Below, one piece after another: positions 13,160 to 20,598 of a stretch of 20,632 bases of DNA. The position numbers were made by a program, and so were the translations under genes. The stretch is from NCBI RefSeq assembly GCF_002440555.1, contig NZ_DJUR01000021.1, positions 46,939 through 67,570 of the forward strand, written 5' to 3'. This stretch comes from Aerococcus sp. UBA6277 (GTDB lineage: Bacteria > Bacillota > Bacilli > Lactobacillales > Aerococcaceae). Positions within the stretch are counted from its first letter, which is position 1; every line of letters begins with the position of its first letter. Below the pieces are notes generated by a model, which was not told the DNA's origin, searched no databases, and saw nothing but the letters and a program-made list of their open reading frames with translations.

Positions 13160-14074
13160 ATGCAAGATTTTACTTTTGACCAGATGTTTACTTTGGCTGA
13201 TACCTACGATGAAACTGAATTATATTATTTTATTGGAAACCGTACTGTACCAAGTATGTACAACAACAATAAAATCGTCCTAGACTTTGTCCCAACTGCT
13301 GAAGAATTGGATATCCTAGAAGAGAATTTTCTAGATTATGCCTACGACCTCAACCTTTCTTATTACAGCTTTGTCCTACCAATGAATCAACCTTTAGCGC
13401 CTGATTTATTTGCGTCAATTGGTGAAGTGGGATACGAAATTTCCCTTACCAAATTGATGGTGTTAAATCCGGCAGAATTCAAAGGGACAACCAAAGCTAT
13501 CGACACATACGGTGACCGCTTAGTTTTAAAGGAAGTCGATGAATCAACTCAACAAGACTACTTCGACTTCAACCAAGTTTTCGACAAGGCTATCGACGAT
13601 TCGAGCGAGTTTGCCCAACAGAAATTAAATTACTACCCTTGGTTTTTAGCGGAAAATAACACCACTGCCCTAGCTGTCTATATTGATGACAAATTGGTTG
13701 CCATTACGGACGTTATCCGCCTAGCGCATGCCTATGAAATTGATAATTTCCAAGTTTTAGACGATTACCAACGTCAAGGAATCGGTTCACTCATCCAACA
13801 ATGGGTGTGCGATAAAGCCTTGTCTGCAGATAAGATGGTTGTCTTATCTGCAGATGCTGACGATACGCCATATGACATGTATCTAAAACAAGGTTACCAA
13901 GACATGGGCATGCAAATCAGCCTAAGCCGTAAAATTGAAGAACCTATCATCGAAGACATCCAAACTTACCAAGCTGACCCAGTTGCTTACATGCTTGAAA
14001 ATGCCGCTTTTGATGACTTTGATGAACTCGATGACTATGATGATTTTGACGAATTTGAAGAGCTAAACGATTAA
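13160..14074 (+). CDS. GNAT-family acetyltransferase with acidic C-terminal tail
   Basis: This protein probably transfers an acetyl group from acetyl-CoA to an unknown amine. I prefer the ATG at 13160, which has GGAG 9 bases upstream; an in-frame ATG at 13142 lacks a ribosome site. The product has 304 residues. The C-terminal half (about 120-258) is a GNAT domain: LAVYIDDKLVAITDVIRL (171-188), FQVLDDYQRQGIGSLIQQWV (197-216) containing the acetyl-CoA loop QRQGIG, then VVLSADADD and MYLKQGYQDMG (240-250). The N-terminal half (1-115), with GYEISLTKLMVL near 91-102, may be a degenerate second GNAT fold. The tail 284-304 is almost purely aspartate/glutamate with phenylalanine, leucine and tyrosine. 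It is transcribed alone, between its own promoter and a terminator. Substrate unknown. Confidence 0.85.
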   Translation: MQDFTFDQMFTLADTYDETELYYFIGNRTVPSMYNNNKIVLDFVPTAEELDILEENFLDYAYDLNLSYYSFVLPMNQPLAPDLFASIGEVGYEISLTKLMVLNPAEFKGTTKAIDTYGDRLVLKEVDESTQQDYFDFNQVFDKAIDDSSEFAQQKLNYYPWFLAENNTTALAVYIDDKLVAITDVIRLAHAYEIDNFQVLDDYQRQGIGSLIQQWVCDKALSADKMVVLSADADDTPYDMYLKQGYQDMGMQISLSRKIEEPIIEDIQTYQADPVAYMLENAAFDDFDELDDYDDFDEFEELND

Positions 14075-14096
14075 TTAAAATAACTTTGAAAGTAAA

Positions 14097-14122
14097 GGAG
14101 GCGAATAACGTCTCCTCTTTTT
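14097..14122 (+). terminator. Terminator after the acetyltransferase gene
   Basis: GGAGGCG (14097-14103) pairs with CGTCTCC (14109-14115), one G-U, around a 5-base loop; TCTTTTT follows. Confidence 0.75.
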
Positions 14123-14345
14123 GATGACAGTAAACCTTTAAAAGCATTAACTTCTCCTACTCCCCACCAAGCCAGTTTAAAAATTACCTTACTTTGCGCG
14201 AGTTAAGATTGCTTAACTTACATGTCTGAAACTTGCCTTTTTATCGCGAAGACATCCTTATTGTTATCTTGAAAAAGTGACGATGCCTTTTTTTTCATGA
14301 ATTGTTTAATTGAAAAGTTTTTCGTCACCTGCACAAAATATTCAG
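14123..14345. other. Gene-free stretch with two palindromes upstream of birA
   Basis: No gene is seen. AGTTAAG-ATTG-CTTAACT is a perfect 7-bp palindrome at 14201-14218. A larger hairpin spans 14277-14328: GTGACG / CGTCAC outside and CTTTT / AAAAG inside. Either could be an operator or a read-through block before the birA promoter; nothing else supports a role. Confidence 0.35.
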
Positions 14346-14374
14346 TTGACAAAGTATTTTTATCTTGATAATGT
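14346..14374 (+). promoter_or_regulatory. birA promoter
   Basis: Consensus -35 TTGACA (14346-14351), 17-base spacer and -10 TAATGT (14369-14374). Start near 14381, with a short leader to the ATG at 14409. No BirA-type operator overlaps it. Confidence 0.55.
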
Positions 14375-14408
14375 AATATTTGTATTTTAGAAAGAAAGGA
14401 CGGATTTC

Positions 14409-15410
14409 ATGACAGTGAAAGCAAAACTACTTGCTTATCTTTTAGACCATCCTGGTCATTTTCACACTGGCCCAGAATTGGCAGACCACTTCCAAGTTAG
14501 TCGTAATGCCATTTGGAAGGCTATGAAGCAATTAGAAACGGATGGGTATGAAATTATCCGTCACCCAAAAAACGGCTATGCCTTAGAGGCTTTAAATCAA
14601 GAGATTGATCCTAGCCAAATTACTCATGGCCTACAACATATATGGCCAGAATTAAAGGTCTACTACCAAGATGCCACTACGTCTACCAATGATCTTGGTC
14701 GTAAGCATGCAGCGGACTATCCAGACCAACCTGTTATTTTTATTTCCAGTGAGCAGACTGCCGGTCGTGGCCGACGTGGCCGTACCTTTTATTCTTCACT
14801 TAGCCAAGGCCTTTATTTTTCAATCGTTATGACCCCACCACCGGGTGTGAATAATGACCTTGTTGCGTCTTTGACTATCGCTTCTGCGTCAGCCTATGCG
14901 GAAACCTTATCTAGCTATTTACCCGATGATGTCATGATTAAGTGGGTAAATGACTTGTTCTACCATGGGAAAAAGGTTGCTGGTATTCTAACTGAGGCAA
15001 CGTTTGATATGGAAGCGCAAACGATTTCTCATCTGGTGCTTGGGATTGGATCTAACCTTGCGGGTGATTTCGCGAAGGAGAATGCGGAAAATCAATCTGT
15101 TGCGGGTACGATATTTGGCCCACAATTGCCTAGTTCCTTTAACCCAAATGACTTGATTACCAACTTTATTACTAAGTTCAAGGGCTACTATGATGACTTA
15201 GCAAGCTTGACTTTCCTTGATTATTACCGTGACCACCTATTAGGAAAGGACCAATGGGTAACCTATACGGAGAACCACGAAACTTATCGCGGAAAAATCC
15301 TTGGTGTGACAGATCTTGGTCACCTTTCAATAGAAACATCAGAGGGCAAGAGACGAACCCTTGTATCTGGTGAAGTATCTTTCTCTAGTCAGCAATTCGC
15401 TGACTTATAA
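14409..15410 (+). CDS. birA: Bifunctional biotin--[acetyl-CoA carboxylase] ligase / biotin repressor BirA
   Basis: BirA makes biotinyl-AMP, attaches biotin to carboxylase carrier domains and, when the carrier is saturated, dimerises and represses biotin genes. The ATG at 14409 follows AAAGGA. The 333-residue product is the long, DNA-binding form. The N-terminal winged helix-turn-helix covers about 1-60 (LLDHPGHFHTGPELADHFQVSRNAIWKAMKQLETDGY). The ligase domain has TSTND (91-95), the biotinyl-AMP loop EQTAGRGRRGR (115-125), and KWVNDLFYHGKKVAGIL (178-194) with the conserved lysines; LVLGIGSNL follows. The small C-terminal domain begins near 270. The retained HTH fits the operator found 70 bases downstream of its stop, in front of bioY. 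The assignment is secure. Confidence 0.97.
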   Translation: MTVKAKLLAYLLDHPGHFHTGPELADHFQVSRNAIWKAMKQLETDGYEIIRHPKNGYALEALNQEIDPSQITHGLQHIWPELKVYYQDATTSTNDLGRKHAADYPDQPVIFISSEQTAGRGRRGRTFYSSLSQGLYFSIVMTPPPGVNNDLVASLTIASASAYAETLSSYLPDDVMIKWVNDLFYHGKKVAGILTEATFDMEAQTISHLVLGIGSNLAGDFAKENAENQSVAGTIFGPQLPSSFNPNDLITNFITKFKGYYDDLASLTFLDYYRDHLLGKDQWVTYTENHETYRGKILGVTDLGHLSIETSEGKRRTLVSGEVSFSSQQFADL

Positions 15411-15438
15411 GAGGCAACATATTATCTATAGTAACAAG

Positions 15439-15467
15439 TGGATGTGCGATATCATGTCGTACGTCCA
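15439..15467 (+). terminator. Hairpin after birA (probable terminator)
   Basis: TGGATGTGCGA (15439-15449) pairs fully with TCGTACGTCCA (15457-15467), 11 bp with two G-U, around a 7-base loop. Only AATTT follows, so termination may be inefficient. Confidence 0.5.
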
Positions 15468-15482
15468 AATTTAAAAGGGATG

Positions 15483-15509
15483 GTCAACCTATAATAAAAT
15501 TCGGTTGAC
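15483..15509. promoter_or_regulatory. BirA operator overlapping the bioY promoter
   Basis: GTCAACC - 13 bases - GGTTGAC is a perfect inverted repeat with the half-sites and spacing of Firmicutes BirA operators (AACC-N13-GGTT core). The spacer holds a consensus -10 TATAAT (15490-15495), so bound BirA-biotinyl-AMP would block polymerase. The -35 is weak. Confidence 0.85.
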
Positions 15510-15527
15510 TAAAAAAGGAGAACACTT

Positions 15528-16043
15528 ATGACAAAATCAACTACTTACTACTGGGTACTCGCTGCACTAATGAGCGTGATTACCTTAATCGCTTCCTATG
15601 TTGTCGTGCCATTTGGGGCGATTCCATTCACCTTACAAACCATGGCGGTTGTCTTAACTGGTTTGTTGATTCCAAGAAAATATGCGGCTGTTGCCATGCT
15701 TTTAAATGCTATTCTTTTATTTATTTTTAAAGGTGCTTTTATTTACTCCCCTTCATTTGGTTTCATTATCGGTTTCATCGTGGCGATGGTCTTTGCCAGT
15801 CAAAACCCAGAAGTTGAAAATGGCTGGAAGATCTTAACTGTTCGTGCGATTGGTATGAACTTGATTATCTTCCTATGCGGTTTAACTTATATGTATTTGG
15901 CTTTAAACTACTTGTTGGATTCACCAATTTCTTGGATAGATACGTTGATGTCAGGTATGATTATTTTCTTACCAACAGACATCATCAAAAATGTGGTAGC
16001 TATTTCTTTAGCTTTAATATTGAAGAAACGCTTAACCCTATAG
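15528..16043 (+). CDS. bioY: BioY, biotin-binding S component of an ECF transporter
   Basis: BioY is the membrane-embedded substrate-capture subunit for biotin; it works with the shared EcfT and EcfA ATPases encoded elsewhere. The ATG at 15528 has AAAGGAG 7 bases upstream. The 171-residue product is hydrophobic with about five or six helices. It keeps the BioY hallmark VPFGAIPFTLQTMAVVLTGL (27-46), followed by PRKYAAVAMLLNAI, and SPSFGFIIGFIVA (74-86). The C-terminal part has FLPTDIIKNVVAISLALILKK, the segment that contacts the coupling subunit in ECF S components. It is somewhat shorter than many BioY proteins. Expression should be shut off by BirA when biotin is plentiful, given the operator in its promoter. 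Secure call. Confidence 0.95.
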   Translation: MTKSTTYYWVLAALMSVITLIASYVVVPFGAIPFTLQTMAVVLTGLLIPRKYAAVAMLLNAILLFIFKGAFIYSPSFGFIIGFIVAMVFASQNPEVENGWKILTVRAIGMNLIIFLCGLTYMYLALNYLLDSPISWIDTLMSGMIIFLPTDIIKNVVAISLALILKKRLTL

Positions 16044-16082
16044 AAATGTACGCTCTTTTATAACCTCCATTTACCTTACCGG

Positions 16083-16107
16083 CCGGGACTTCACAGTCTC
16101 GGTTTTT
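16083..16107 (+). terminator. Terminator after bioY
   Basis: CCGGGACT (16083/16084 region) pairs with AGTCTCGG ending at 16102, 8 bp with one G-U and a 4-base loop, followed by TTTTT. Confidence 0.8.
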
Positions 16108-16157
16108 AATTTGTAGAACGTTACACAATCTCGGGAAATAATTCATCTTATTTGTAA

Positions 16158-16186
16158 TTGTTTTCACAAATCATTTGTTGTATACT
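16158..16186 (+). promoter_or_regulatory. Promoter and palindromic operator of the flavoprotein operon
   Basis: -35 TTGTTT (16158-16163), 17-base spacer and -10 TATACT (16181-16186). The spacer holds the perfect palindrome ACAAAT-C-ATTTGT (16166-16178), placed where a bound repressor would block polymerase. Start near 16193, leader about 144 nt. Confidence 0.55.
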
Positions 16187-16192
16187 CATGTC

Positions 16193-16336
16193 AATTGATA
16201 GAAACAAGTGCGTTCACAAACGGCGAAAATCCTCTTTTAACAACACTTCATTGTTTTTTGATTTTTTGCACAAAATGTGTTCTTTTCTGGTCAATATATT
16301 TCGTTATCTATTTCACAAATAATTGGAGGTTAATTT
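16193..16336 (+). promoter_or_regulatory. Leader of the flavoprotein operon
   Basis: The leader has no gene. TCACAA, already seen in the promoter, recurs at 16214-16219 and 16314-16319, and CACA-AAA-TGTG lies at 16270-16280. AACAA/TTGTT (about 16240-16256) followed by a T run may form a weak attenuator. TTGTGAACGCACTT on the minus strand (about 16206-16219) resembles half of a CcpA cre site. Confidence 0.3.
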
Positions 16337-16942
16337 ATGAAATTTGTTGCTATTGTTGGTACAAACTCTGACAGATCAACCAATCGTCAATTGCTGCATT
16401 TCATGGCCAAACATTTCGTCGACCAGGCTGAGATTGAAGTGTTAGAAATTAAGGGTGTTCCTATTTTTATCCAACCGGAAGACAAAGTTGCACCTCAGTC
16501 TGTACAAGTGATTTCTCAAAAAATTGCTGAGGCAGATGGGGTCATCATCTCAACACCTGAATACGATCACTCAATTACAGCTGCTTTGAAGGCCTTGTTA
16601 GAATGGATTTCTTACACTGACCAAGTGCTGATGGATAAGGCTGTCATGATTGTTGGTGGGTCTTTAGGCAGTTTGGGGACATCTCGTGCTCAAAGTCACC
16701 TACGCCAAATCCTAGATTCTCCTGAATTAAAAGCCCGTGTGATGCCTGGTACTGAATATTATTTATCAAATTCAGGGCAAGCTTTTGATGAGAATGGTCA
16801 ATTGGTTTATCCAGAAAAAGTCTCTGAACTAGAAAACCACTTCGCAGAATTTGTTGGATTTGTGCAAATCTTAAATCAACTTCGTGAACAAGGTCAGCTA
16901 ACAAATCGACAAGATACAAACTTTTCTTGGGAAATCGGATAG
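16337..16942 (+). CDS. NAD(P)H-dependent FMN reductase family protein
   Basis: This is a flavodoxin-fold reductase that passes electrons from NAD(P)H to bound or free FMN. The ATG at 16337 has GGAGGT 6 bases upstream. The 201-residue product has the family order: phosphate-binding loop [17 protein letters not shown] (7-23), a short segment KGVPIF, the flavin/nicotinamide motif [20 protein letters not shown] (72-91), and [20 protein letters not shown] near 105-124. It is clearly homologous to the N-terminal domain of the next gene (similar lengths and motifs such as SRAQ-x-HLRQIL), indicating a tandem duplication. The next gene starts 13 bases later, with its ribosome site overlapping this stop codon, so the two are cotranslated. 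It may supply reduced flavin to, or pair with, the fusion protein. Confidence 0.9.
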   Translation: MKFVAIVGTNSDRSTNRQLLHFMAKHFVDQAEIEVLEIKGVPIFIQPEDKVAPQSVQVISQKIAEADGVIISTPEYDHSITAALKALLEWISYTDQVLMDKAVMIVGGSLGSLGTSRAQSHLRQILDSPELKARVMPGTEYYLSNSGQAFDENGQLVYPEKVSELENHFAEFVGFVQILNQLREQGQLTNRQDTNFSWEIG

Positions 16943-16955
16943 GAGGATACCACAT

Positions 16956-19382
16956 ATGAAGAAATTTATTGCCATTGCCGGTAGTGCCGCTGACAAAACA
17001 TACAACCGTACTTTGCTTGAATTTATGCAAAAGCATTTTGCCAACAAAGCTGAGATTGAAATTCTAGACCTTCGTGAAGTACCTATGTTTGTGGAAACTG
17101 AAGATCAGGATGACTTACCCATCATTCAAAGCTTTAATGAAAAAATCACCGCTGCTGACGGTGTGATCCTAGCAACACCTGAACATAATCACTCTGTCCC
17201 TTCTGCCCTTAAGAGCTTGATCGAACACTTATCCTTTAATTTACATCCACTTGATGGTAAACCGGTCATGTTAGTGGGTGCTTCATATGATATTCAAGGG
17301 TCATCTCGTGCCCAGTTACACTTGCGTCAAATCCTTGATACACCTGGGGTAAATGCAATTGTCATGCCTGGATACGAATTCTTATTGGGACGCGTGCACG
17401 AAGCCTTTGATGAGGATGGTAACTTGAAGAATGAAAACACTCTACACTTCCTAGAAACTTGTCTTGGTCAGTTTATTCGTTTTGCCGATGTAGCGAGTAT
17501 CTTAGCCCTACCTGAAGAGATTCGCTTCGAACCTGGCCAGTATGAGGTGAAAGCAAAAGGGCATAATGGACCACTTCCGATTACTGTGTCATTTAGTGAT
17601 ACCCGAATTGATAGGATTGATATTGATTCAAGTGGTGAGACTCAAGGGATTGCGGACTTAGTCTTCACGCGTATTCCTGAACAAATCCTTGAAAACCAGA
17701 CCTTAAATGTTGACGCGGTTTCAGGTGCTTCTGTCACGAGTCAGAGCGTGATTGACGGAGTTGCGGATGCAGTGCGCTTGGCTAGTGCGAATCCAGACAT
17801 CTTGAAGAAACGGCCAAAAACAGCTAATAAAACTGCTAGCGACACCATAGAATATGATACAGATATCTTGGTTATAGGTGGGGGTGGTGCTGGTTTAGCC
17901 GCTGCTGCTGCAACCGTTCAAGCAGATAAAGATGTGATCTTAGTAGAAAAATTCCCATCATTAGGTGGCAATACTGTCCGGGCTGGTGGACCAATGAACG
18001 CTGCTGAACCCGCATGGCAAGCAAGTTTCAAAGCTAACCCTGGTGAAGCCCATACCCTAGCTGGAATTGCTGCAATTGATGAGGCAACCATTGACCCTGA
18101 ATACTTAGACGACTTCCTAGAATTGCGTGGCCAAATCATTGACTACTTAAACCGCACTGAAAATGGCGAAGACTACCTATTCGATTCAGTCCTACTACAC
18201 CGTATTCAAACTTATTTAGGCGGTAAACGTAGTGACTTGAACGGTCAGGTAATTTACGGGGACTATGCCCTGGTGAAACAATTGACGGACAATGCTTTAG
18301 GTGCAGTTGAATGGTTAACTGAAATTGGCGTACCGTTTGAACGTGACGATGTTTCCATGCCTGTCGGAGCTCTATGGCGACGCGGTCACAAACCTGAAGG
18401 TCACGAAGGATTTGCCTTCATCTCTGTCTTAAAACCTTACGTCGAGGAAAATGGTGGCCTAATTCTAACTGAAACACCTGCTAAAGAATTATTAGTAGAA
18501 GATGGTAAAATCACTGGTGCCATTGCCCGAAACGCTAAAGGCGACAAGGTCATTATCCATGCCAAAGCAACCATTATTACTTCTGGTGGTTTCGGTGCCA
18601 ATACGAAGATGCTTCAAAAATACAATACCTACTGGACTGAAATTGCCGACGACATTAAAACCTCAAACTCACCTGCCATTACTGGTGACGGTATCTTACT
18701 CGGTGAAGCAGTTGGGGCTGAATTAGTGGGCATGGGCTTCTCTCAATTAATGCCGACTTCTGACCCAGATACCGGTGCCCTATTCTCAGGTTTACAAGTA
18801 CCGCCGGCAAACTTTGTTATGGTGGATATAAATGGTAAACGTTTTGTCAATGAAGTGGGTAGCCGTGACGAATTGGCGCAGGCGGCGATCAATGTTGGTG
18901 GCTTGTTCTACTTAATTGCAGACGATTTAATCAAGGAGACAGCTTATAATACTAGCCAGGAAAAAATAGACCAGCAAGTGGCGGCAGGTACTCTTTTCCG
19001 GGACGATACAATCGAAGATTTGGCAGGGCAAATCGGCATTGATCCAGCAGTACTAGCGGATACTGTGGCTAAATATAATCGCTATGTGGATGCGGGTGAA
19101 GACCCTGAATTTCATAAATCAGCTTTCGACTTGAAAGTGGTAGAACCGCCATTCTACGCAACACCGCGGAAACCGGCTGTTCACCACACAATGGGTGGGT
19201 TGAAAATTGACACAGAAACACGCGTTATCAACACCGACGGTCAAGTGATTCCAGGACTATTTGCAGCCGGTGAAGTTGCTGGTGGGATCCACGCTGGCAA
19301 CCGTCTAGGTGGTAATGCCTTATCTGATATCTTTACATTCGGACGAATTGCAGCCATCACTGCCCTAGCCGAAATTGACTAA
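16956..19382 (+). CDS. Three-domain flavoprotein: FMN reductase - FMN-binding - fumarate-reductase-type FAD domain
   Basis: This is probably a soluble NAD(P)H-dependent reductase of fumarate or a related enoate, 808 residues. Domain 1 (about 1-185) is a NAD(P)H:FMN reductase fold ([20 protein letters not shown]). Domain 2 (about 195-275) is an FMN-binding domain with [10 protein letters not shown] (253-262), the motif in which ApbE links FMN covalently to the threonine, here Thr261. Domain 3 (about 298-808) is FAD_binding_2: GGGGAG (308-313) and [15 protein letters not shown]. Its active-site set is His478 (RGHKPEG), Arg637 (VGSRDEL), His743/His744 (HHTMGG) and Arg783 (GNRLGGNAL), matching substrate-binding and proton-transfer residues of flavocytochrome-type fumarate reductases. 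There is no signal peptide or haem motif, so it is cytoplasmic. Acrylate, urocanate or similar substrates remain possible. No apbE gene is in the window. Confidence 0.92.
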   Translation: MKKFIAIAGSAADKTYNRTLLEFMQKHFANKAEIEILDLREVPMFVETEDQDDLPIIQSFNEKITAADGVILATPEHNHSVPSALKSLIEHLSFNLHPLDGKPVMLVGASYDIQGSSRAQLHLRQILDTPGVNAIVMPGYEFLLGRVHEAFDEDGNLKNENTLHFLETCLGQFIRFADVASILALPEEIRFEPGQYEVKAKGHNGPLPITVSFSDTRIDRIDIDSSGETQGIADLVFTRIPEQILENQTLNVDAVSGASVTSQSVIDGVADAVRLASANPDILKKRPKTANKTASDTIEYDTDILVIGGGGAGLAAAAATVQADKDVILVEKFPSLGGNTVRAGGPMNAAEPAWQASFKANPGEAHTLAGIAAIDEATIDPEYLDDFLELRGQIIDYLNRTENGEDYLFDSVLLHRIQTYLGGKRSDLNGQVIYGDYALVKQLTDNALGAVEWLTEIGVPFERDDVSMPVGALWRRGHKPEGHEGFAFISVLKPYVEENGGLILTETPAKELLVEDGKITGAIARNAKGDKVIIHAKATIITSGGFGANTKMLQKYNTYWTEIADDIKTSNSPAITGDGILLGEAVGAELVGMGFSQLMPTSDPDTGALFSGLQVPPANFVMVDINGKRFVNEVGSRDELAQAAINVGGLFYLIADDLIKETAYNTSQEKIDQQVAAGTLFRDDTIEDLAGQIGIDPAVLADTVAKYNRYVDAGEDPEFHKSAFDLKVVEPPFYATPRKPAVHHTMGGLKIDTETRVINTDGQVIPGLFAAGEVAGGIHAGNRLGGNALSDIFTFGRIAAITALAEID

Positions 19383-19412
19383 GTACAAGTTGTCAAAATC
19401 AATCAAAAGAGA

Positions 19413-19446
19413 AAAGCACGTTACTTCAAAGAATAACGTGCTTTTT
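19413..19446. terminator. Bidirectional terminator between the flavoprotein and lipoprotein units
   Basis: AAAGCACGTTA / TAACGTGCTTT form a perfect 11-bp stem (19413-19423 and 19434-19444) with a 10-base loop; T runs follow on the plus strand, and a shorter one on the minus strand. Confidence 0.85.
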
Positions 19447-19448
19447 GC

Positions 19449-19598
19449 TTAGGGTTTATCTATCAAAATCTTTTTAACACGAAATATAATATACATTTGG
19501 AAAAATAATTGATGCATCGATTTTATGTTAAACGGATAGGCGCCCTTAATAATAACGACATACACAATCAGTAAAATGACACATATAACACTTGCCAT
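19449..19598 (-). CDS. Possible 49-residue membrane peptide
   Basis: An open frame starts at the ATG 19598-19596, 52 bases downstream of the lipoprotein stop on the same strand, and ends just before the shared terminator. The peptide has one hydrophobic helix (residues 3-18, SVICVILLIVYVVIIK) followed by an aromatic and basic tail (FFQMYIIFRVKKILID). The ribosome site is weak (AAGAAATGA). The position between a gene and a terminator, and the ordered composition, favour a real small gene, but the A/T-rich sequence makes chance plausible. I do not recognise a family. Confidence 0.38.
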   Translation of the reverse strand: MASVICVILLIVYVVIIKGAYPFNIKSMHQLFFQMYIIFRVKKILIDKP

Positions 19599-19649
19599 GA
19601 TTCATTTCTTATTCAAAAACACGACTTAAATGGTCTTAGTAATGGGAAA

Positions 19650-20225
19650 TTAACTGTCTCCATTATCCATGTTCTCGTCTGGTGCTGTTGTGACATGTTC
19701 ATCCTGATAAGGCGTATTGATAAAGTCTTGGATCTCTTCAACGCTAATATTCTCGCTATCGATATCTTCGATTTCACTATGGTAAATTTGCCCTTCAAAG
19801 AAATGAAAGGCAGGTACAGTATCAATACCATAATCTTCGGTAAACGTTGCAGTTGCCTGGTCGCTAGCACTGGTTAAATCTAAGTAATAAATGACGCCTT
19901 CAATACCAGCTAAAGATGGGGTTTCAAAGATGGAGGAGGCTTCATCAAGTTTAGTGGCGAAAGTCTGTGCATCTGCAGAATCCTCTGCACCAACAAATAG
20001 GTAAAAACCATCACCATTATTGATTTTGCTTGTAATCTCCTCTGTTGTAATCCTAGTAAAGCTTTGTACCGTACTCTGATATGATGCTTGCCCATCCTCT
20101 GAACTTGTTTCTTGGACCACACTTGAGGATGTTGCCGAATCACTAGTCACTTCTTCCTCATTCGATTGTTTAGAACAAGCAAACAAAAGCACACTTAAAC
20201 TAGATAGTAATAAAATCTTATTCAT
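19650..20225 (-). CDS. Thioredoxin-fold lipoprotein without the CxxC motif
   Basis: This is an exported lipoprotein. The ATG at 20225 is preferred over one at 20231, since GGGAGG (20238-20233) is 7 bases from the former and only 1 from the latter. The 191-residue product has a short signal peptide with lipobox LFAC (Cys17, LLLSSLSVLLFACSKQ), then a serine/glutamate-rich linker (20-55). A thioredoxin-like domain covers about 56-170: FYLFVGAEDSADAQTF (74-89), IYYLDLTS (112-119), YGIDTVPAFHFFEGQI (132-147) with the cis-proline loop TVPAF, and a final helix. The segment 80-87 stands where thioredoxins and bacteriocin-accessory-type proteins carry CxxC, but no cysteine is present, so disulfide chemistry is not expected. 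The tail is acidic. It may bind another protein or act as a chaperone; function unknown. Confidence 0.85.
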   Translation of the reverse strand: MNKILLLSSLSVLLFACSKQSNEEEVTSDSATSSSVVQETSSEDGQASYQSTVQSFTRITTEEITSKINNGDGFYLFVGAEDSADAQTFATKLDEASSIFETPSLAGIEGVIYYLDLTSASDQATATFTEDYGIDTVPAFHFFEGQIYHSEIEDIDSENISVEEIQDFINTPYQDEHVTTAPDENMDNGDS

Positions 20226-20276
20226 AATCATGCCTCCCAAATCTAACGCATAACAGTACGAATATATAATGCACAA

Positions 20277-20282
20277 ATTATA
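20277..20282 (-). promoter_or_regulatory. Probable -10 of the lipoprotein gene
   Basis: The minus strand has a perfect TATAAT (20282-20277) about 45 bases upstream of the ATG; the -35 (TGATTA about 18 bases upstream) is weak. Confidence 0.45.
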
Positions 20283-20564
20283 TCATTAAAGTTTTTTTAA
20301 TCACTACACATGAACCCTACGTATTCTATTTTCTGAAAGACCATATCGACTGTGGTTATGCCTCCCAAAGCGAAAAGAAGGAAGCCAGCTCATTCACCTG
20401 AAGCAAAGAACGGATAAAAGAGATAGATAGCAAAATATAATAAAAAATACACCACTTGCTACCATCATCGTAAATCCGTTATTATCTCCCTCTCTATGCG
20501 TAAAAATGCTTATACCATCAACAAATTGCCAAAAGCACAGTTATACTGTTATATTTATCTACAC
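20283..20564. other. A/T-rich gap with no clear gene
   Basis: No convincing gene. A minus-strand frame at 20468-20394 could give a 24-residue hydrophobic peptide (starting MMVASGVFFIIFC), but its nearest purine-rich site is too far upstream. The 12-mer TTTGGGAGGCAT, which carries the ribosome site of the lipoprotein gene, recurs once on the minus strand (about 20369-20358) without a start codon. Confidence 0.3.
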
Positions 20565-20598
20565 AAAAAAGACCCGCAACAATAGTCGTTACAGATCT
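20565..20598 (-). terminator. Terminator of a minus-strand gene beyond the right edge
   Basis: On the minus strand AGATCTGTAAC (20598-20588) pairs with GTTGCGGGTCT (20580-20570), 11 bp with three G-U, around a 7-base loop, followed by TTTTTT. Confidence 0.75.

Noticed and set aside
16956..19382. Flavocytochrome c with periplasmic location
   Set aside because: No CxxCH haem motifs and no signal peptide are present; the chain starts with a cytoplasmic-type reductase domain.
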